Source of the DNA: Candidatus Kapaibacterium sp.
GTDB taxonomy: Bacteria > Bacteroidota > Ignavibacteria > Kapaibacteriales > UBA7675
Direction: 5' to 3'
Assembly (NCBI GenBank): GCA_028284775.1
Contig: JANQRB010000015.1
Span: forward strand, 122,704-186,703
DNA: 64,000 bases
A program made the position numbers and the translations under genes. This document shows, in pieces, positions 63,120-64,000 of this stretch. Within the stretch, counting starts at the first letter, position 1. The number at the start of each line of letters is the position of its first letter. Under the pieces are notes generated by a model. It had not been told where the DNA came from. It worked only from the letters and a program-made list of their open reading frames with translations, and made no database searches.

Positions 63120-64000
63120 ATGAGTGAGTGGGAGAATGAATTTAACGAACGGCTAAGCGCTTTGCGGCGGGAGCTTCATCGCTACCCGGAGCTGAGCTGG
63201 CAGGAAAAAGAGACAGCCCGGCGCATAGGCGCTGTTTTGGAAAATTTGGGAATTTCCTACCGCGCGGAGGTTGGAGGTCACGGCATCATCGCCGAAATCC
63301 CCGGCCGTAGCAAGGGGCCCTTTTTTGCGCTGCGCGCCGATATGGACGCGCTGCCGATACGAGAAGAGACCGCCTTGCCCTTTGCGTCGGCCAACGAGGG
63401 CATCATGCACGCCTGCGGTCATGACGGTCACATGACGATTGCGCTGGGAGCCGCCGAGCTGCTGCTGCGCGATGGCCCGCCGGCGTATCCGGTGCGTCTG
63501 CTGTTTCAGCCGGCCGAGGAGACAGGCGAAGGCGCCAAGAGCATGATCGAAGCGGGCGCCCTGGAAAATGTCGCCATGATCTTCGGCGGCCATCTCGACC
63601 GTCACTACGATACCGGGTATATTGTCGTCAGTGAAGGTGCCGTCAATGCTTCGAGCGATGAGTTTCAGATCGTGATTGGCGGACAGAGCGCGCATGGCGC
63701 CCGGCCGCATGAGAGTACCGACGCCGTCATGATCGGCAGTCTGATGGTGATGGCCATTCAGACCCTCGTCTCGCGTGAAGTCGATCCCGCGCATCCTTCG
63801 GTCGTCTCGGTCGGCGAGTTCAAGGCCGGCACCGCCCCGAACGTCATTGCCGGCGAAGCGCAGCTGCGGGGTACGGTCCGCGCCCAGCACCAGGAAGTGC
63901 GCGAGCAGTTGTTGCAGGGGATCCGGCGCATCGCTTATTCGATCTGTGAGCTGCACGAGGCAGAGTGCCGCGTCGACATCCGTGGTGGCACGCCGCCCCT
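63120..64000 (+). CDS. M20-family amidohydrolase, 3' end outside the window
   Basis: This is a partial metallo-amidohydrolase of the M20D/IAA-amino-acid-hydrolase group; it hydrolyses N-acyl amino acids or related amides. Visible features are LRRELHRYPELSWQEKET, the metal motif ADMDALPI, HACGHDGHMTI, FQPAEETGEGA and GGHLDRHYDTG, then the start of the dimerisation domain (FQIVIGGQSAHGARPHESTDAV). About 293 codons are present, and roughly 90-100 more are expected beyond the edge. The ATG at 63120 overlaps the end of GATAGATATG. The long antisense frame at 63153-63956 is a shadow of this gene. Confidence 0.92.
   Translation, partial: MSEWENEFNERLSALRRELHRYPELSWQEKETARRIGAVLENLGISYRAEVGGHGIIAEIPGRSKGPFFALRADMDALPIREETALPFASANEGIMHACGHDGHMTIALGAAELLLRDGPPAYPVRLLFQPAEETGEGAKSMIEAGALENVAMIFGGHLDRHYDTGYIVVSEGAVNASSDEFQIVIGGQSAHGARPHESTDAVMIGSLMVMAIQTLVSREVDPAHPSVVSVGEFKAGTAPNVIAGEAQLRGTVRAQHQEVREQLLQGIRRIAYSICELHEAECRVDIRGGTPP

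Noticed and set aside
63153..63956. 267-codon minus-strand frame
   Set aside because: Antisense to the M20 amidohydrolase, whose metal motifs are unmistakable on the plus strand.

Overview
The window looks like a chromosomal piece of a member of the Bacteroidota/Chlorobiota (FCB) group. Three things suggest this. Several secreted proteins end in type IX secretion (T9SS) C-terminal sorting domains. The secreted repertoire (VCBS/FG-GAP, LamG, YD/RHS, SprB-like and DUF7619-like domains) is typical of that group. A few intergenic regions carry Bacteroidota-type promoters (TTG, about 19-21 nt, then TAnnTTTG). Base composition is near 50 % GC, intergenic regions are long, and no tRNA, rRNA, CRISPR array or insertion sequence was recognised. 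No T9SS machinery is encoded here, only cargo.

Layout. Positions 1-5000 (minus strand) hold a tandem family of VCBS-repeat surface proteins at three stages of decay: a relic at the left edge, a copy without a sorting domain, and a full-length copy split by a frameshift. Positions 5.4-9.9 kb hold a T9SS cargo protein, a RlaP-type nucleotidyltransferase and two exported proteins of unknown role. Positions 10-13.2 kb hold an ECF sigma factor with an anti-sigma-like membrane protein that has an unusual beta-rich C-terminus, then a PadR regulator with a permease-prefix membrane protein behind a clear promoter/operator. Positions 13.5-16.7 kb hold a small barrel protein, a lipoprotein, a GNAT acetyltransferase and a LytTR response regulator. 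Positions 16.7-21.6 kb are gene-poor: an unexplained 490-codon open frame, a small helical protein, a phage-CI-like regulator with a palindromic site, a degenerate repeat tract and an SRPBCC protein.

Positions 21.6-31 kb hold a large 7TMR-DISM histidine kinase with C-terminal TPRs, a LamG/T9SS surface protein, a pair of exported lipoprotein methionine sulfoxide reductases (MsrB-MsrA), an ArsR-SRPBCC operon whose operator reaches the start codon, and a DinB protein. Positions 31.6-38.2 kb are filled by a single 2209-aa multi-spanning P-loop NTPase of KAP-like layout, the most unusual gene here. It is followed by a secreted RHS protein and a SprB-like T9SS protein. Positions 44-50.4 kb hold a four-gene signalling operon on the minus strand (REC-kinase, REC-HDOD, PAS-kinase, REC-degenerate HD-GYP). 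After a 3-kb gene-poor tract that contains a possible decayed gene with a strong terminator, positions 53.6-64 kb hold a YadA-head/S74 chaperone/T9SS protein, a UDP-galactopyranose mutase, a glycine-rich surface protein, a second GNAT, a SAM methyltransferase, a TTHB210-like lipoprotein, a CX4CH lipoprotein, and the start of an M20 amidohydrolase that runs off the window.

The main themes are cell-surface display, envelope protein repair and signal transduction. All functional statements come from reading motifs by eye. No database search was run.
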